Assembly (NCBI RefSeq): GCF_004959855.1
Contig: NZ_SPNT01000007.1
Location: 62,001-126,000 of the forward strand
Reading direction: 5' to 3'
Source of the DNA: Nitratireductor sp. XY-223
Lineage (GTDB): Bacteria > Pseudomonadota > Alphaproteobacteria > Rhizobiales > Rhizobiaceae
Length of the DNA stretch: 64,000 nucleotides
Positions 27,483 to 36,581 of the stretch are shown piece after piece. Below the pieces are notes generated by a model. The model saw only the letters and a list, made by a program, of their open reading frames with translations, made no database searches and was not told where the DNA came from. The position numbers were made by a program, and so were the translations under genes. How positions within the stretch are numbered: the first letter of the stretch is position 1; each line of letters opens with the position of its first letter.

Positions 27483-28499
27483 TTGGGTGTTGTTGTACCG
27501 CTTAAGGACAAAAGCAAGAATACTGCATCGGTCAAGCCGCTGGTTGACCTGACCAAATCCGATATGGGCATGGTGAACCAGCTGATCCTCGCGAAAGCGG
27601 GGTCCGATGTCGAAATGATCCCCGAGGTGGCAAATCACCTGATTTCATCGGGCGGCAAGCGTTTGCGGCCGATGCTGACTCTGGCCTCGGCAACCATGTT
27701 CGGCTACCAGGGCGACGGGCATGTGAAACTCGCGACCAGCGTCGAGTTCATGCACACCGCGACGCTGCTGCACGACGATGTCGTCGACGAGAGCGACCTG
27801 CGCCGCGGCAAGTCAACGGCCCGCATGATCTGGGGCAATCAGGCCAGCGTCCTGGTCGGCGATTTCCTGCTCGGACAGGCATTCAAGATGATGGTCGAGG
27901 TCGGCTCGCTGGATGCGCTCGACGTCTTGTCGAACGCCGCGTCCATTATCGCCGAGGGCGAGGTGCTACAGCTTTCGGTCGCGAAAAACATGGAAACGAC
28001 GGAAGACGACTACCTCGCCGTCATCCGCGCCAAGACCGCGGCGCTGTTTTCGGCCGCGGCCGAAGTCGGGCCGATCATCGCCGGCGCAACCAAGGCCGAA
28101 CGGGACGCGCTCCGGTCCTACGGAACCAATCTCGGCCTGGCGTTCCAGCTCGTTGACGACGTTCTCGACTATGGCGGCTCGGCCCAGGATCTCGGCAAGA
28201 ATGTCGGCGACGACTTCCGCGAGGGCAAGATCACGCTTCCGGTGGTGCTTTCCTACCGCCGCGGCAACGACGAGGACCGGACCTTCTGGCGCTCGGCCAT
28301 AGAGGACGGAAACAATGACGACGCGGCGCTTGAAAAGGCGCTGTCGCTCATCGCGCAATCGAATGCGCTGAAGGATACAACCGCGCGGGCCGAACACTAC
28401 GGCGCCATCGCACGCGACGCGCTTGCGCCGCTGGCCGATACACCGGCCAAATCGGCGCTGCTCGAGGTGATCGATTTCTGCATCAGCAGAGTTTACTGA
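27483..28499 (+). CDS. ispB: Polyprenyl diphosphate synthase (octa-/decaprenyl type)
   Basis: The 338-residue trans-prenyltransferase makes the ubiquinone side chain. The first aspartate-rich motif is LLHDDVVDESDLRRG and the second is LVDDVLDYGGSAQDLGKN. ISSGGKRLRPML precedes them and DDFREGKITLPV follows. Ala at the fifth position before the first motif is small, as expected of long-chain synthases (C40-C50; C50 is usual in rhizobia). I start at TTG 27483 because GAGGAG lies seven bases upstream and LGVVVPLKDK begins the conserved region; a longer frame to 27279 would be rich in Cys and Arg. It is divergent from the DUF2007 gene. Confidence 0.9.
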   Translation: MGVVVPLKDKSKNTASVKPLVDLTKSDMGMVNQLILAKAGSDVEMIPEVANHLISSGGKRLRPMLTLASATMFGYQGDGHVKLATSVEFMHTATLLHDDVVDESDLRRGKSTARMIWGNQASVLVGDFLLGQAFKMMVEVGSLDALDVLSNAASIIAEGEVLQLSVAKNMETTEDDYLAVIRAKTAALFSAAAEVGPIIAGATKAERDALRSYGTNLGLAFQLVDDVLDYGGSAQDLGKNVGDDFREGKITLPVVLSYRRGNDEDRTFWRSAIEDGNNDDAALEKALSLIAQSNALKDTTARAEHYGAIARDALAPLADTPAKSALLEVIDFCISRVY

Positions 28500-28611
28500 C
28501 AGAATTCGGACATTTATCCCGCGTGCTTGCCGTGCAGGCCGAAAAAGGCCATGCTTTGGAAGAACGTTATGGAATCGCTTTTGAGGAATAAGACAGCGGG
28601 AACGGGATCAG

Positions 28612-30609
28612 ATGCGGCTTAAGATTCTCACCATGACCGCCAGCGCAGCCGTCATCGGGCTGATGATGGGTCTGCCGGCTGCGGCGGAGGGCGAGCGAAA
28701 CCCGAACAGTTTCGAAACCGAGACCGTCGACAGCTTCGCCGGCGCGATACTGGCGGGCCGTACGGCCGAGGCGGACCGCGATGCGGAAACCGCCATCGAC
28801 CTCTACCGCAAGGCGCTCGAGTTCGAAGAGGACAATTCGGATATCCAGCAGCGGCTGATGGTCCTCTATTTCAACAATGGCGATTTCGACGAGGGCGTCG
28901 CGCTCGCCGAGGGCCTCAAGGGCGACCCGGTGATCGAGAGCACGGCGCGGCTGGCACTCGGCATCAACGCCATCCGGCAGCGCGAATACAAGAACGCGCA
29001 AACGCTGCTCGACTATGCCGGTGTCAGCGATCTGGAACGCCTGTTGCACGGCCTGCTGCAGTCCTGGGCCTATTTCGGCGACGGACAGGGCGATAAGGCG
29101 CAGGAAACGATCGATGCGCTGGAAGGCCCCGAATGGTACGGCATATTCAAGGGTTTCCACAGCGCGGCCCTGCAGGAGGCCCTGGGCAACACGGATGAGG
29201 CGCGCCGGCTCTACACGTCCGTCATCACCGATCAGAACAGTGCCGGCATGGCACCGGACACCTATATCCGTGCCGCAATGGCGCTCGCCGTCATGGAGGC
29301 GCGCAACGGCGGCAAGCAAAAAGCGCTCGACGCCATCGCCACGGGAAGCGCCTTCGCGCCGGGCTATGCTCCGTTGAAGACGATGCAGGACCGCATCGCG
29401 TCGGACAATGTTCCGCGTGCCGAAATCCGTACACCCTCTGAAGGTGCTTCGGCGGTCCTTTACACGATCGGCAGCGCCCTCAATCGCAGCGGCGCCGAGG
29501 ATTTCGTCTCGCTTTACCTGAATTTCGCCAGGGTTCTCGATCCCAAGAATGCGTCGACGCTGATAATGCTCGGCAGCCTTGCCGAAAACCAGGGCAACCC
29601 GGAAAAGGCCATCGCGATCTACGAGAGCATTCCGGAGGATTCGATCGTTCACCGGGAATCGGAACTGCAGCTCGGGCTCAACCTTGCCGACCTCGGCCGT
29701 CTCGACGAAGCCAAGCAACACCTTGCGAAGCTGATCGACGACGACCCCTCCGACATGCGCTCCTACATCGCCTTCGGCAGCGTGCTGTCGGACGCCAAGG
29801 ACTACCGGGCCATGGCCGACAATTACGACCGCGCCGTCCAGGCGATCGGCGTGCTGCCCGACCGCTCGCACTGGAACATCTTCTACCAGCGCGGCATCGC
29901 CTATGAGCGTCTGAAGGAATGGGAGAAGGCGGAACCGAATTTCCAGCGGGCGCTGGAGCTTTATCCGAACCAGCCGCAGGTCATGAACTATCTGGGCTAT
30001 TCGTGGATCGACATGAACATTCACCTCGAGGAGGGAATGGATCTCATCCGGGAAGCGGTGCGGCTGCGTCCGAATGACGGCTATATCGTCGATTCGCTCG
30101 GTTGGGCCTATTACCGTCTCGGCGATTTCGAGAGCGCCGTTGAGGAACTTGAACGCGCGGTGGAAATCCGTCCCGGCGATCCGACGATCAACGATCATCT
30201 GGGCGATGCCTACTGGCGGGCCGGCCGGCGTATCGAAGCCCGGTATCAGTGGGAACGGTCGCTGACCATGGAACCGGAACTCTCCGAGATCCCGAAAATC
30301 CGGTCGAAGATCGAAAAGGGCCTTCCGGAACTTGCACCCAAGGCACCGTCCGCCCTCAATTCGGACGGCGACAAGGACGATGTCGACGGCTCGGTGAAAC
30401 CTGTCGACGCGCCCAAGAAAAGCCAGTTGAAGGGCGGGAACCAGGAGACCGCCACGCAGTACAAGGTCAAGCCCGGGCAGACGCTTTGGACCATCGCCGA
30501 CGAGGTTCTCGGCGACGGCAACCGCTATCGCGAAATCATCCTGCTCAATCCCTCGCTGAAAGAGGGCGCGGACGTCATTCATCCGGGGCAGATCATCCTG
30601 CTGCCCTAG
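28612..30609 (+). CDS. TPR-repeat protein with C-terminal LysM domain, exported
   Basis: The 665-residue protein has a signal peptide (MRLKILTMTASAAVIGLMMG, cut after AAA near residue 25). A long array of TPR-like helices (about residues 40-590) follows, with a charged linker (GDKDDVDGSVKPVDAPKKS) and a C-terminal LysM domain (YKVKPGQTLWTIADEVLGDG, ending HPGQIILLP). LysM binds peptidoglycan, so the TPR part probably works as a periplasmic scaffold. Its stop lies five bases before the ispE GTG, so translation may be coupled. The best TPR unit is near 565 (GWAYYRLGDFESAVEELERA). Confidence 0.85.
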   Translation: MRLKILTMTASAAVIGLMMGLPAAAEGERNPNSFETETVDSFAGAILAGRTAEADRDAETAIDLYRKALEFEEDNSDIQQRLMVLYFNNGDFDEGVALAEGLKGDPVIESTARLALGINAIRQREYKNAQTLLDYAGVSDLERLLHGLLQSWAYFGDGQGDKAQETIDALEGPEWYGIFKGFHSAALQEALGNTDEARRLYTSVITDQNSAGMAPDTYIRAAMALAVMEARNGGKQKALDAIATGSAFAPGYAPLKTMQDRIASDNVPRAEIRTPSEGASAVLYTIGSALNRSGAEDFVSLYLNFARVLDPKNASTLIMLGSLAENQGNPEKAIAIYESIPEDSIVHRESELQLGLNLADLGRLDEAKQHLAKLIDDDPSDMRSYIAFGSVLSDAKDYRAMADNYDRAVQAIGVLPDRSHWNIFYQRGIAYERLKEWEKAEPNFQRALELYPNQPQVMNYLGYSWIDMNIHLEEGMDLIREAVRLRPNDGYIVDSLGWAYYRLGDFESAVEELERAVEIRPGDPTINDHLGDAYWRAGRRIEARYQWERSLTMEPELSEIPKIRSKIEKGLPELAPKAPSALNSDGDKDDVDGSVKPVDAPKKSQLKGGNQETATQYKVKPGQTLWTIADEVLGDGNRYREIILLNPSLKEGADVIHPGQIILLP

Positions 30610-30614
30610 CGCCC

Positions 30615-31520
30615 GTGCATGAAACGGCCGAAACGGCGCGGGCCAAGATCAATCTCGCGCTTCATGTAACCGGCCGCCGGCCGGACGGCTATCACCTGAT
30701 CGACAGTCTCGTTGCATTCGCCGAGCTCGGTGATGTGCTGACATTTTCATCAAGCGACCACGACAGCCTGGCGATCAGCGGCATATTTGCCGAAGAACTC
30801 GGCTCGGAAGACGACAACCTTGTCTTCAAGGCGCGCACGAGACTGCGCGATGCCGCCGCCGAGCGTGGCCTTCCCGCGCCACCCGCGGCCATTCATCTGG
30901 AAAAGAACCTGCCGATCGCATCGGGCATCGGCGGCGGCTCGGCGGACGCAGCCGCCTGCCTGCGCGGCCTTGCGCGCATGTGGGGCCTTTCGCAGGCCGA
31001 CATCGATCTTGCCCCGATCGCCGCCGGGCTCGGGGCGGACGTGCCGATGTGCCTCGTCTCAAGGCCGCTGCTGGCGCGCGGCGTCGGCGACGAGATTACC
31101 GCCATCGACGGTCTGCCGGCCATGCCGGTGGTGCTGGTCAATCCGCTCGAAGCGGTCTCGACACCAGAAGTCTTTGGCGCTTTGGATAATAAAAACAACG
31201 ATCAACTGGACTTTCCTGAAGTCCCGACCGATCTTGCCGGGACCGTCGGCTCGCTGGCGGCGACGCGCAACGATCTCGAAGCGCCGGCCGCGCGGATCGC
31301 GCCCGTCGTCGACGAGGTGCGCGCGGCACTCGCGGACTGCAATCCGCTTTTTGCGCGCATGTCGGGCTCCGGCGCGACATTTTTCGGCATCTTTCACGAT
31401 CCGGTCGAGGCGCGCCTTGCCGGCGATGTGCTTCGTGATAAATATCCGCATTGGTGGGTGCGCTCGACGGTGACCGGCGGCGCGGCAAAACAGGAGACGG
31501 CCGATGTCGAAAACAGATGA
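30615..31520 (+). CDS. ispE: 4-diphosphocytidyl-2-C-methyl-D-erythritol kinase
   Basis: The 301-residue GHMP kinase phosphorylates CDP-ME in the non-mevalonate pathway. The substrate region ARAKINLALHVTGRRPDGYH is followed by the ATP-binding glycine loop LPIASGIGGGSADAAACLRG and, near the end, the third motif ARMSGSGATFFGIF. The start is the GTG at 30615, five bases after the stop of the TPR gene; no ATG fits. The end overlaps moaB by 17 bases. dxs, the first enzyme of this pathway, is at the left edge of the window. Confidence 0.93.
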   Translation: MHETAETARAKINLALHVTGRRPDGYHLIDSLVAFAELGDVLTFSSSDHDSLAISGIFAEELGSEDDNLVFKARTRLRDAAAERGLPAPPAAIHLEKNLPIASGIGGGSADAAACLRGLARMWGLSQADIDLAPIAAGLGADVPMCLVSRPLLARGVGDEITAIDGLPAMPVVLVNPLEAVSTPEVFGALDNKNNDQLDFPEVPTDLAGTVGSLAATRNDLEAPAARIAPVVDEVRAALADCNPLFARMSGSGATFFGIFHDPVEARLAGDVLRDKYPHWWVRSTVTGGAAKQETADVENR

Positions 31521-32049
31521 TTCACGCCCGTTTATCCCGGTCCGGATCGCGGTGCTGACGGTATCGGACAGCCGCAGCCTGGAGGATGACCGGTCGGGCG
31601 CCACGCTGGCGGGGCGCATCGAGGAAGCCGGCCATGTGCTGGCGGCGCGTGACATCGTCACCGACGACGCCGACAAGATTGCCGCGCTGGTCAAGGGCTG
31701 GGCGGACGATCCGGAGATCGATGTCATCATCACGACAGGCGGAACCGGCTTTACCGGACGCGACGTAACGCCGGAAGCGGTCGTGCCGCTGTTCGAGAAG
31801 CAGATGGACGGATTCTCCGAGGTCTTCCACCGTATCTCCTACGACAAGATCGGCACATCGACCATCCAGTCGCGGGCGACCGGCGGCGTCATCAGCGCGA
31901 CCTACGTGTTCGTCCTGCCGGGCTCGCCCGGCGCCTGCAAGGACGCCTGGGACGGGATCCTGCGCCAGCAGCTCGACTACCGGCACATGCCCTGCAATTT
32001 CATCGAGATCATGCCGCGGCTGGACGAGCACTTGAAACGCGGGAATTGA
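31504..32049 (+). CDS. moaB: Molybdenum cofactor biosynthesis protein B
   Basis: The 181-residue protein has the MoaB/Mog fold: AVLTVSDSRSLEDDRSGATL, VIITTGGTGFTGRDVTPEAV and VFVLPGSPGACKDAWDGIL (split motifs of the MoCF-binding domain). Such proteins adenylylate molybdopterin before metal insertion. Its start overlaps ispE by 17 bases in another frame, so the TPR gene, ispE and moaB form one operon of unrelated functions. The last ten residues (RLDEHLKRGN) are variable. Confidence 0.93.
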   Translation: MSKTDDSRPFIPVRIAVLTVSDSRSLEDDRSGATLAGRIEEAGHVLAARDIVTDDADKIAALVKGWADDPEIDVIITTGGTGFTGRDVTPEAVVPLFEKQMDGFSEVFHRISYDKIGTSTIQSRATGGVISATYVFVLPGSPGACKDAWDGILRQQLDYRHMPCNFIEIMPRLDEHLKRGN

Positions 32050-32104
32050 AGGCGCGGAACGGATCACCCGGCGGGTGAGGTAAGACGGGGGTGCTGCGAT
32101 TCAT

Positions 32105-32166
32105 GGTTCCAAAATGGAGCCCGGTCGGCTACCAACCAATCGAATTTGCAAGCCATTTTGGGAACC
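32105..32166. repeat. Imperfect inverted repeat in the 3' region of the moaB transcript
   Basis: GGTTCCAAAATGG (32105-32117) pairs with CCATTTTGGGAACC (32153-32166), leaving one bulged G and a 35-base loop. It lies in the 232-base gap between moaB and the PEMT-like gene. No T tract follows. Its role is open: an RNA structure, or a decayed element end. Confidence 0.4.
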
Positions 32167-32281
32167 TCGGGTAATACTTCCTATACGAAAGACCAATAGA
32201 CCTAGCCTCCCGGAGGAATCGAAGAATCTTCGTCGAGGTACAATCTCTTCCGGTCGGCGGTTTGGACGAGATATAGAGAGA

Positions 32282-33034
32282 ATGTCACGAGCGGCGGAAG
32301 GTCTGAAAGATGTGCTGTCAGGCGATCGGGCACCGATCTGGATCCTTGCCTTCGTGCTCCTCGTGCTTGGTGTAGCGTACGCCAGCGGGCGATGGGATGT
32401 TGCTGTCTACGCGCTGAGCTTCTGGATTTATCTGGTCTATGTAATGGCCTTCTTCTGGCGACGGATCCCGCAGCAGCGTTTCATCCGGGATTCGATATTG
32501 CTGAAGGTGATATCGCTGCTCGCCTTTGCTTTCGCCTTTATCCAAACACATCCCAGTCTATTGTCTCTGATCGTCATGGCTACCGGCTTTGCGCTCAACA
32601 TCATGGCGGCCAGAGCCCTCGGCATCGAGCGCACCTATTACGGCGTCGAGGTCGGCGGCATGCCGCCTGTACGCGTCATCGGGTTTCCTTTCTCGCTGGT
32701 TAGGCATCCGATGCTCACCGGCAGTATGATCGCATTCGGCGCCGCACTCTTGGCTCCGGAGTTCCGAGCCGTCTGGTGGCCGCTGGCACTTCTACACGTC
32801 ATCCTCAATTTCGCCGTTCTTCAAATGGAGATTCACGGGCGAAGGAGCCGCACCCTGGGCATGGCCGTTTCGATCATTGGCTTGCTGGCCGGCGCGCTCT
32901 TGCTGATCGCCGGGTTCTTCGATGCATGGCGGGCGGCTCTTGCCACCATAGTCATCGGCGCCATTTTCGCCGGGTTTCTGCTAATCCGCTACGCAGGGCC
33001 GGATCTTCGGACCAGCGTTGCGAGAGGATCATGA
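32282..33034 (+). CDS. PEMT/ICMT-like integral membrane methyltransferase
   Basis: The 250-residue protein has about six membrane segments. The stretch GIERTYYGVEVGGMPPVRV and SLVRHPMLTGSMIAFGAALL resembles the SAM-binding region of phosphatidylethanolamine N-methyltransferases (the GxG and RHPM-like parts) and of isoprenylcysteine methyltransferases. Likely substrates are phospholipid headgroups, but the family is broad. I start at the ATG at 32282 because GAGAGA is just upstream and the longer frame has poor coding character. It stands alone, with a 232-base gap upstream. Confidence 0.68.
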   Translation: MSRAAEGLKDVLSGDRAPIWILAFVLLVLGVAYASGRWDVAVYALSFWIYLVYVMAFFWRRIPQQRFIRDSILLKVISLLAFAFAFIQTHPSLLSLIVMATGFALNIMAARALGIERTYYGVEVGGMPPVRVIGFPFSLVRHPMLTGSMIAFGAALLAPEFRAVWWPLALLHVILNFAVLQMEIHGRRSRTLGMAVSIIGLLAGALLLIAGFFDAWRAALATIVIGAIFAGFLLIRYAGPDLRTSVARGS

Positions 33035-33112
33035 GTGAGTTGTCTTCGGCGATAGCCGCGTGGAAATGGCTTTCGAGACCTGTGACATCGGAACTAACTG
33101 TGCGGATTGCCT

Positions 33113-33460
33113 TCACATGACCGGCGGGACGAGGCCGCATTTGCGGCCGGCATTGCCCATTTCCCGGGCACCCTCACAGTACCAGGCCGAGCCGTCTTCC
33201 GACAGAAAGACCCGCTCGTTTGCGACCGCGCGCTCGATGCCGTAGCGCAGATGAAAACGCGTGCGGCCACCTTCCGTTTCGTAGCGCAGGGCCGGCTGGC
33301 ACATGCAACACAGCTCGGGATTGGCGGGCGTTCCGTAGTGGACGTTGCCCTCGGCATCCTGTCGTTTTTGCAAGGTCTGCGCATCAACGGCGGTGCCGGC
33401 CAGGCAAAGGAAGACCGCGGACCGGCAAATCAGCGCACGCGTCGCCCGATATTCAGTCAT
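33113..33460 (-). CDS. Small secreted protein, Cys-rich, unknown function
   Basis: The 115-residue protein begins with a signal peptide (MTEYRATRALICRSAVFLCL, cut after VDA near residue 27). The mature part holds four cysteines (CCMCQPALRY and the two in WYCEGAREMGNAGRKCG), a pattern that suggests disulfides in the periplasm. DAEGNVHYGTPANPELCC resembles a DUF4124-like start only faintly. The start is placed at 33460, which overlaps the last eight bases of the hydrolase gene on the same strand, so the two are coupled. I do not recognise the family. Confidence 0.6.
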   Translation of the reverse strand: MTEYRATRALICRSAVFLCLAGTAVDAQTLQKRQDAEGNVHYGTPANPELCCMCQPALRYETEGGRTRFHLRYGIERAVANERVFLSEDGSAWYCEGAREMGNAGRKCGLVPPVM

Positions 33461-34256
33461 TCGAAACCGCCTCGACCGATTGGCGCAGGGCCGCGACGAA
33501 TTCAGCCCGTTCATAGATATCGTTGTGGCCGGCGCCGGCGATCACCGTGTCGGCGCGCAGATCGGCCGCGGCCTCACGAACGGGCTTCGAACGCGGCGCT
33601 GGCACGACGGTGTCATTGTCGGCGGTGATGATCGCCACCGGCAGCGTCAGAGCGCGCAGCGTGGCGGCGGATTCCATGCGGTGGCGCAAAAGCAGGCGCA
33701 CCGGAAGCCAGGGATAGTGTGTTGCCGCGAGCTCTTTCAGCGAATCGAAGGGGGTCGCAAGGACCAGCCCCTTGAGCGGCCGGCTGGCCGCCAGATCGAC
33801 CGCGACCGATGCGCCGATGCTGAAGCCGACCGCCACCACGCCGGCCTGCGACTGCCTGGACAGGTGATCGAAAGCAAGGGCCGCGTCTTCGAAAAGCGCC
33901 TTAGCGGACGGCCGCCCGCTGCTCGGGCCGTATCCGCGGTAGTGCATCGCCGCGATCTCGTATTCGGGGAAAATCCGGTGCAGCAACTCGGCGACGGCAT
34001 CGGCACTCCACGCATTGCCGCCGAACCCGAGCAGAACCGGCCGCTCGCCGGTTTCAGCACCGACTGGCGACAGACGGATGAGAACGACCGTTTCGCCGTC
34101 CGACGTCGTCAGTTCGACATTGCGGCCGCCCGGCGGCGGCGCGGACCGACCGACAAGACCGGCCGGAAAGATCAGCTGCGTCTGCAGGAAATAGGCCGCG
34201 ACGACGATCGCCGCGTAGACTCCGGCCAGGGCAATCGCTATCTTGAACATCCACAT
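33453..34256 (-). CDS. Membrane-anchored alpha/beta hydrolase (ABHD13/BEM46-like)
   Basis: The 267-residue protein has an N-terminal membrane anchor (IAIALAGVYAAIVVAAYFL) and an alpha/beta hydrolase core. VGFSIGASVAVDLA carries the nucleophile Ser, AIITADNDTVVP the acid Asp and GAGHNDIYER the His. MHYRGYGPSSGRPS is the cap-adjacent loop seen in Bem46/ABHD13-type hydrolases. The substrate is unknown. Only seven bases separate its start from the stop of the crotonase upstream (34263), and the small secreted protein gene overlaps its end, so the three form an operon. Confidence 0.86.
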   Translation of the reverse strand: MWMFKIAIALAGVYAAIVVAAYFLQTQLIFPAGLVGRSAPPPGGRNVELTTSDGETVVLIRLSPVGAETGERPVLLGFGGNAWSADAVAELLHRIFPEYEIAAMHYRGYGPSSGRPSAKALFEDAALAFDHLSRQSQAGVVAVGFSIGASVAVDLAASRPLKGLVLATPFDSLKELAATHYPWLPVRLLLRHRMESAATLRALTLPVAIITADNDTVVPAPRSKPVREAAADLRADTVIAGAGHNDIYERAEFVAALRQSVEAVSND

Positions 34257-34262
34257 CCGAAA

Positions 34263-35045
34263 CTAGATCTCCTCGAAACTACCGGACCTTCCCTTTCCGG
34301 AGGCAAAGCGGGACGCGCCCTTTTGCGCCTCCTCGCGCACCGGTTTCTCGCCGTCGATGCCTTCAAGACGCAACGCCTCGCCGACATCCATGCCCCATTG
34401 ACGATAGGCGGTCATCCGGTCGGTCCTGAGGCAGGTCTGCGGAAACCGCGCGAGGTCCGTCGCCAGGTCGACCGCCTCCGTCAGCGCTTCGCCGTCCGGG
34501 ACAATGCGGTTGGCAAGGCCGAATGCGAGCGCCTCCTCGGCGCCCACGGGCCGTCCCGTCAGGATCATGTCCATCGCCCGGCTGTGGCCGACGAGCCGCG
34601 GCAGGCGCACATTGCCGCCGTCGATCAGCGGCACGCCCCAGCGGCGGCAGAACACACCGAAGACGGCGCTTTGGGCGGCGACCCGCATGTCGCACCACAG
34701 AGCAAGCTCGAGACCGCCGGCCACCGCATGGCCCTCGACGGCGGCGATCACCGGCTTTGACAACAGCATGCGGGTCGGGCCCATGGGCCCCTCGCCCACC
34801 GGATCGTATTCCAGCGCGCCTCCGGAGACCGCGTGAAGGTCGAATCCGGCACAGAAGGTCCCGCCCGTTCCGCAGAGCACTGCGGCGGACTGGCTGTCAT
34901 CCGCCTCGAAGGCCTCGAAGGCGGAGAGCAGAAGACCGGCCGTTTCCGGGTCGACCGCGTTGCGTCTTTCGGGCCGGTTGATCGTCACGATGGTGACCGG
35001 GCCTTTCTGTTCCGTTTTTACCTTCTGCCCGCTTGCTCCGCCCAT
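34263..35045 (-). CDS. Enoyl-CoA hydratase/isomerase (crotonase) family protein
   Basis: The 260-residue crotonase shows TINRPERRNAVDPET, the oxyanion-hole segment GTFCAGFDLHAVS, and AAVEGHAVAGGLELALWCDM. FCRRWGVPLIDGGNVRLP follows. In this stretch the second catalytic Glu of classical hydratases is replaced (GVPLIDGG), so the reaction may differ from simple hydration. The start is set at the ATG at 35045, with GGAG six bases upstream; the ATG at 35057 is an alternative. The first gene of a three-gene minus-strand operon, it is divergent from the radical SAM gene. Confidence 0.86.
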   Translation of the reverse strand: MGGASGQKVKTEQKGPVTIVTINRPERRNAVDPETAGLLLSAFEAFEADDSQSAAVLCGTGGTFCAGFDLHAVSGGALEYDPVGEGPMGPTRMLLSKPVIAAVEGHAVAGGLELALWCDMRVAAQSAVFGVFCRRWGVPLIDGGNVRLPRLVGHSRAMDMILTGRPVGAEEALAFGLANRIVPDGEALTEAVDLATDLARFPQTCLRTDRMTAYRQWGMDVGEALRLEGIDGEKPVREEAQKGASRFASGKGRSGSFEEI

Positions 35046-35219
35046 TGCGCACTCCATTGCCTCTAGTTTTGCCCGGCAGGATGCTGGCACCGGCGCCGGG
35101 TGCGGTCAACGGCCCGGTCTTGAAACTTCTCTCCACAGGCATCATTTTGTTCTTGATATGTTCTCATTCCTTTGTTAGGAATAAATTCACAAACCAAGTG
35201 ATGACGGAAGGCTGTTGCC

Positions 35220-36377
35220 ATGGGTGAAATGGATCATTTCAGGCAGAACGCGCTCGACCCCGCGAAGCGGGCTGATGTCGCCGATGCGCTTGCAGCCCGG
35301 TCCGGCATGCGCATCGATATCGATCGCCGGCGCGGACGCGGCGCCGGCATCAATCCGAGCGGCCGCTTCGAAAGCAAGACCCGTCATGTCTTTGACGACG
35401 GCTGGGAAACGCTGGAAGACCTTCCCGCCTTCAAGACCGAGGTCCAGGTCGAACGGCCGCGCACCGTCATTACCAGGAACGAGTCGCCGGACCTTTCCTT
35501 CGACCGCTCGATCAATCCCTATCGCGGCTGCGAGCACGGATGCATCTATTGTTTCGCGCGGCCGACGCACGCCTTCATGGGTCTTTCGCCGGGCCTCGAT
35601 TTCGAATCGCGCCTGTTCGCCAAGCCGGACGCGCCGAAGCTGCTGGAACGGGAACTGGCCAAGTCCGGATACAAGCCGCGGGTCATCGTCATCGGGACGA
35701 ACACCGATCCCTACCAGCCGATCGAGAAGAAATGGCGGATCGTGCGCCAGATCCTCGAGGTGCTGAATGCCTGCGACCATCCGGTCGGCATCGTGACAAA
35801 GTCGGCGACGGTGCTGCGCGATACCAATATCCTGTCGCAGATGGCGGAAAAGGATCTCGTCAAGGTCGCGGTGTCGGTGACGACGCTGGACCGGCAGCTG
35901 GCGCGGACGATGGAGCCGCGCGCCTCGACGCCGGTGCGCAGGCTTGAGGCCATCAAGGGGCTTGCCGATGCGGGCATTCCGGTCGCCGTCATGGCATCGC
36001 CGGTCATACCGGGCCTCAACGACCACGAGATGGAGCGCATCCTCGATTCGGCCAAGGCCGCCGGCGCCTCGACGGCAAGCTACATCCTGCTGCGCCTGCC
36101 GCTCGAGGTCAGCCCGCTGTTCCGCGACTGGCTGCTGCGCCACTACCCAGACCGCTACCGCCATGTCATGTCGCTGGTGCGCTCGATGCGCGGCGGCAAG
36201 GATTACGACGCCGAGTTCAACAAGCGCATGAAGGGCAGCGGCCCCTATGCCTGGCAGCTGGCGCGGCGTTTCGAGATCACCACCAGGAAGCTCGGGCTGG
36301 ACAGGAAATGGCGCGCCCTGCGCACCGACCTCTTCACGCCGCCGCACGGCACCGGCGTGCAGCTCAATCTCCTGTAG
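35220..36377 (+). CDS. PA0069-type radical SAM protein
   Basis: The 385-residue protein carries the radical SAM cluster motif C104-x3-C108-x2-C111 (NPYRGCEHGCIYCFARPTHA). VIGTNTDPYQPIEKKWRI, VTKSATVLRDTNILSQMA and SPVIPGLND are conserved in the PA0069/SplB-like group. The start follows GGAAGG with the ATG at 35220. Its reaction is not known; relatives are sometimes annotated as DNA repair photolyases from similarity to spore photoproduct lyase. It is a single gene with its own promoter region of 174 bases. Confidence 0.87.
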   Translation: MGEMDHFRQNALDPAKRADVADALAARSGMRIDIDRRRGRGAGINPSGRFESKTRHVFDDGWETLEDLPAFKTEVQVERPRTVITRNESPDLSFDRSINPYRGCEHGCIYCFARPTHAFMGLSPGLDFESRLFAKPDAPKLLERELAKSGYKPRVIVIGTNTDPYQPIEKKWRIVRQILEVLNACDHPVGIVTKSATVLRDTNILSQMAEKDLVKVAVSVTTLDRQLARTMEPRASTPVRRLEAIKGLADAGIPVAVMASPVIPGLNDHEMERILDSAKAAGASTASYILLRLPLEVSPLFRDWLLRHYPDRYRHVMSLVRSMRGGKDYDAEFNKRMKGSGPYAWQLARRFEITTRKLGLDRKWRALRTDLFTPPHGTGVQLNLL

Positions 36378-36581
36378 ACACCGGTTCCGTCATGACCGCC
36401 CTACCCCGACTGCGTTCATGACGGCGGCTCCCTCCGCCAAGCCGCAGCCGGATTCCCGCCACCCAGCCTCACACGGGAATCCGGTCTTCAAGGGGCAGTT
36501 GATCCGGCTTCTGCCGTCCGGACAATGCTCTTTCACGGAGGGACTTGCAGGGGATCGGGTGGGCGTGCGAGTTTGCCGCAC

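Noticed and set aside
28567-30582. 671-codon open frame on the minus strand
   Set aside because: It is the exact antisense of the TPR/LysM gene, which has a signal peptide, TPR units and LysM. The antisense protein is rich in Arg, Gly and His without motif.
35220-36377. DNA photolyase reading of the radical SAM protein
   Set aside because: Only the radical SAM core and PA0069-type motifs are seen; spore photoproduct lyase activity is not supported.
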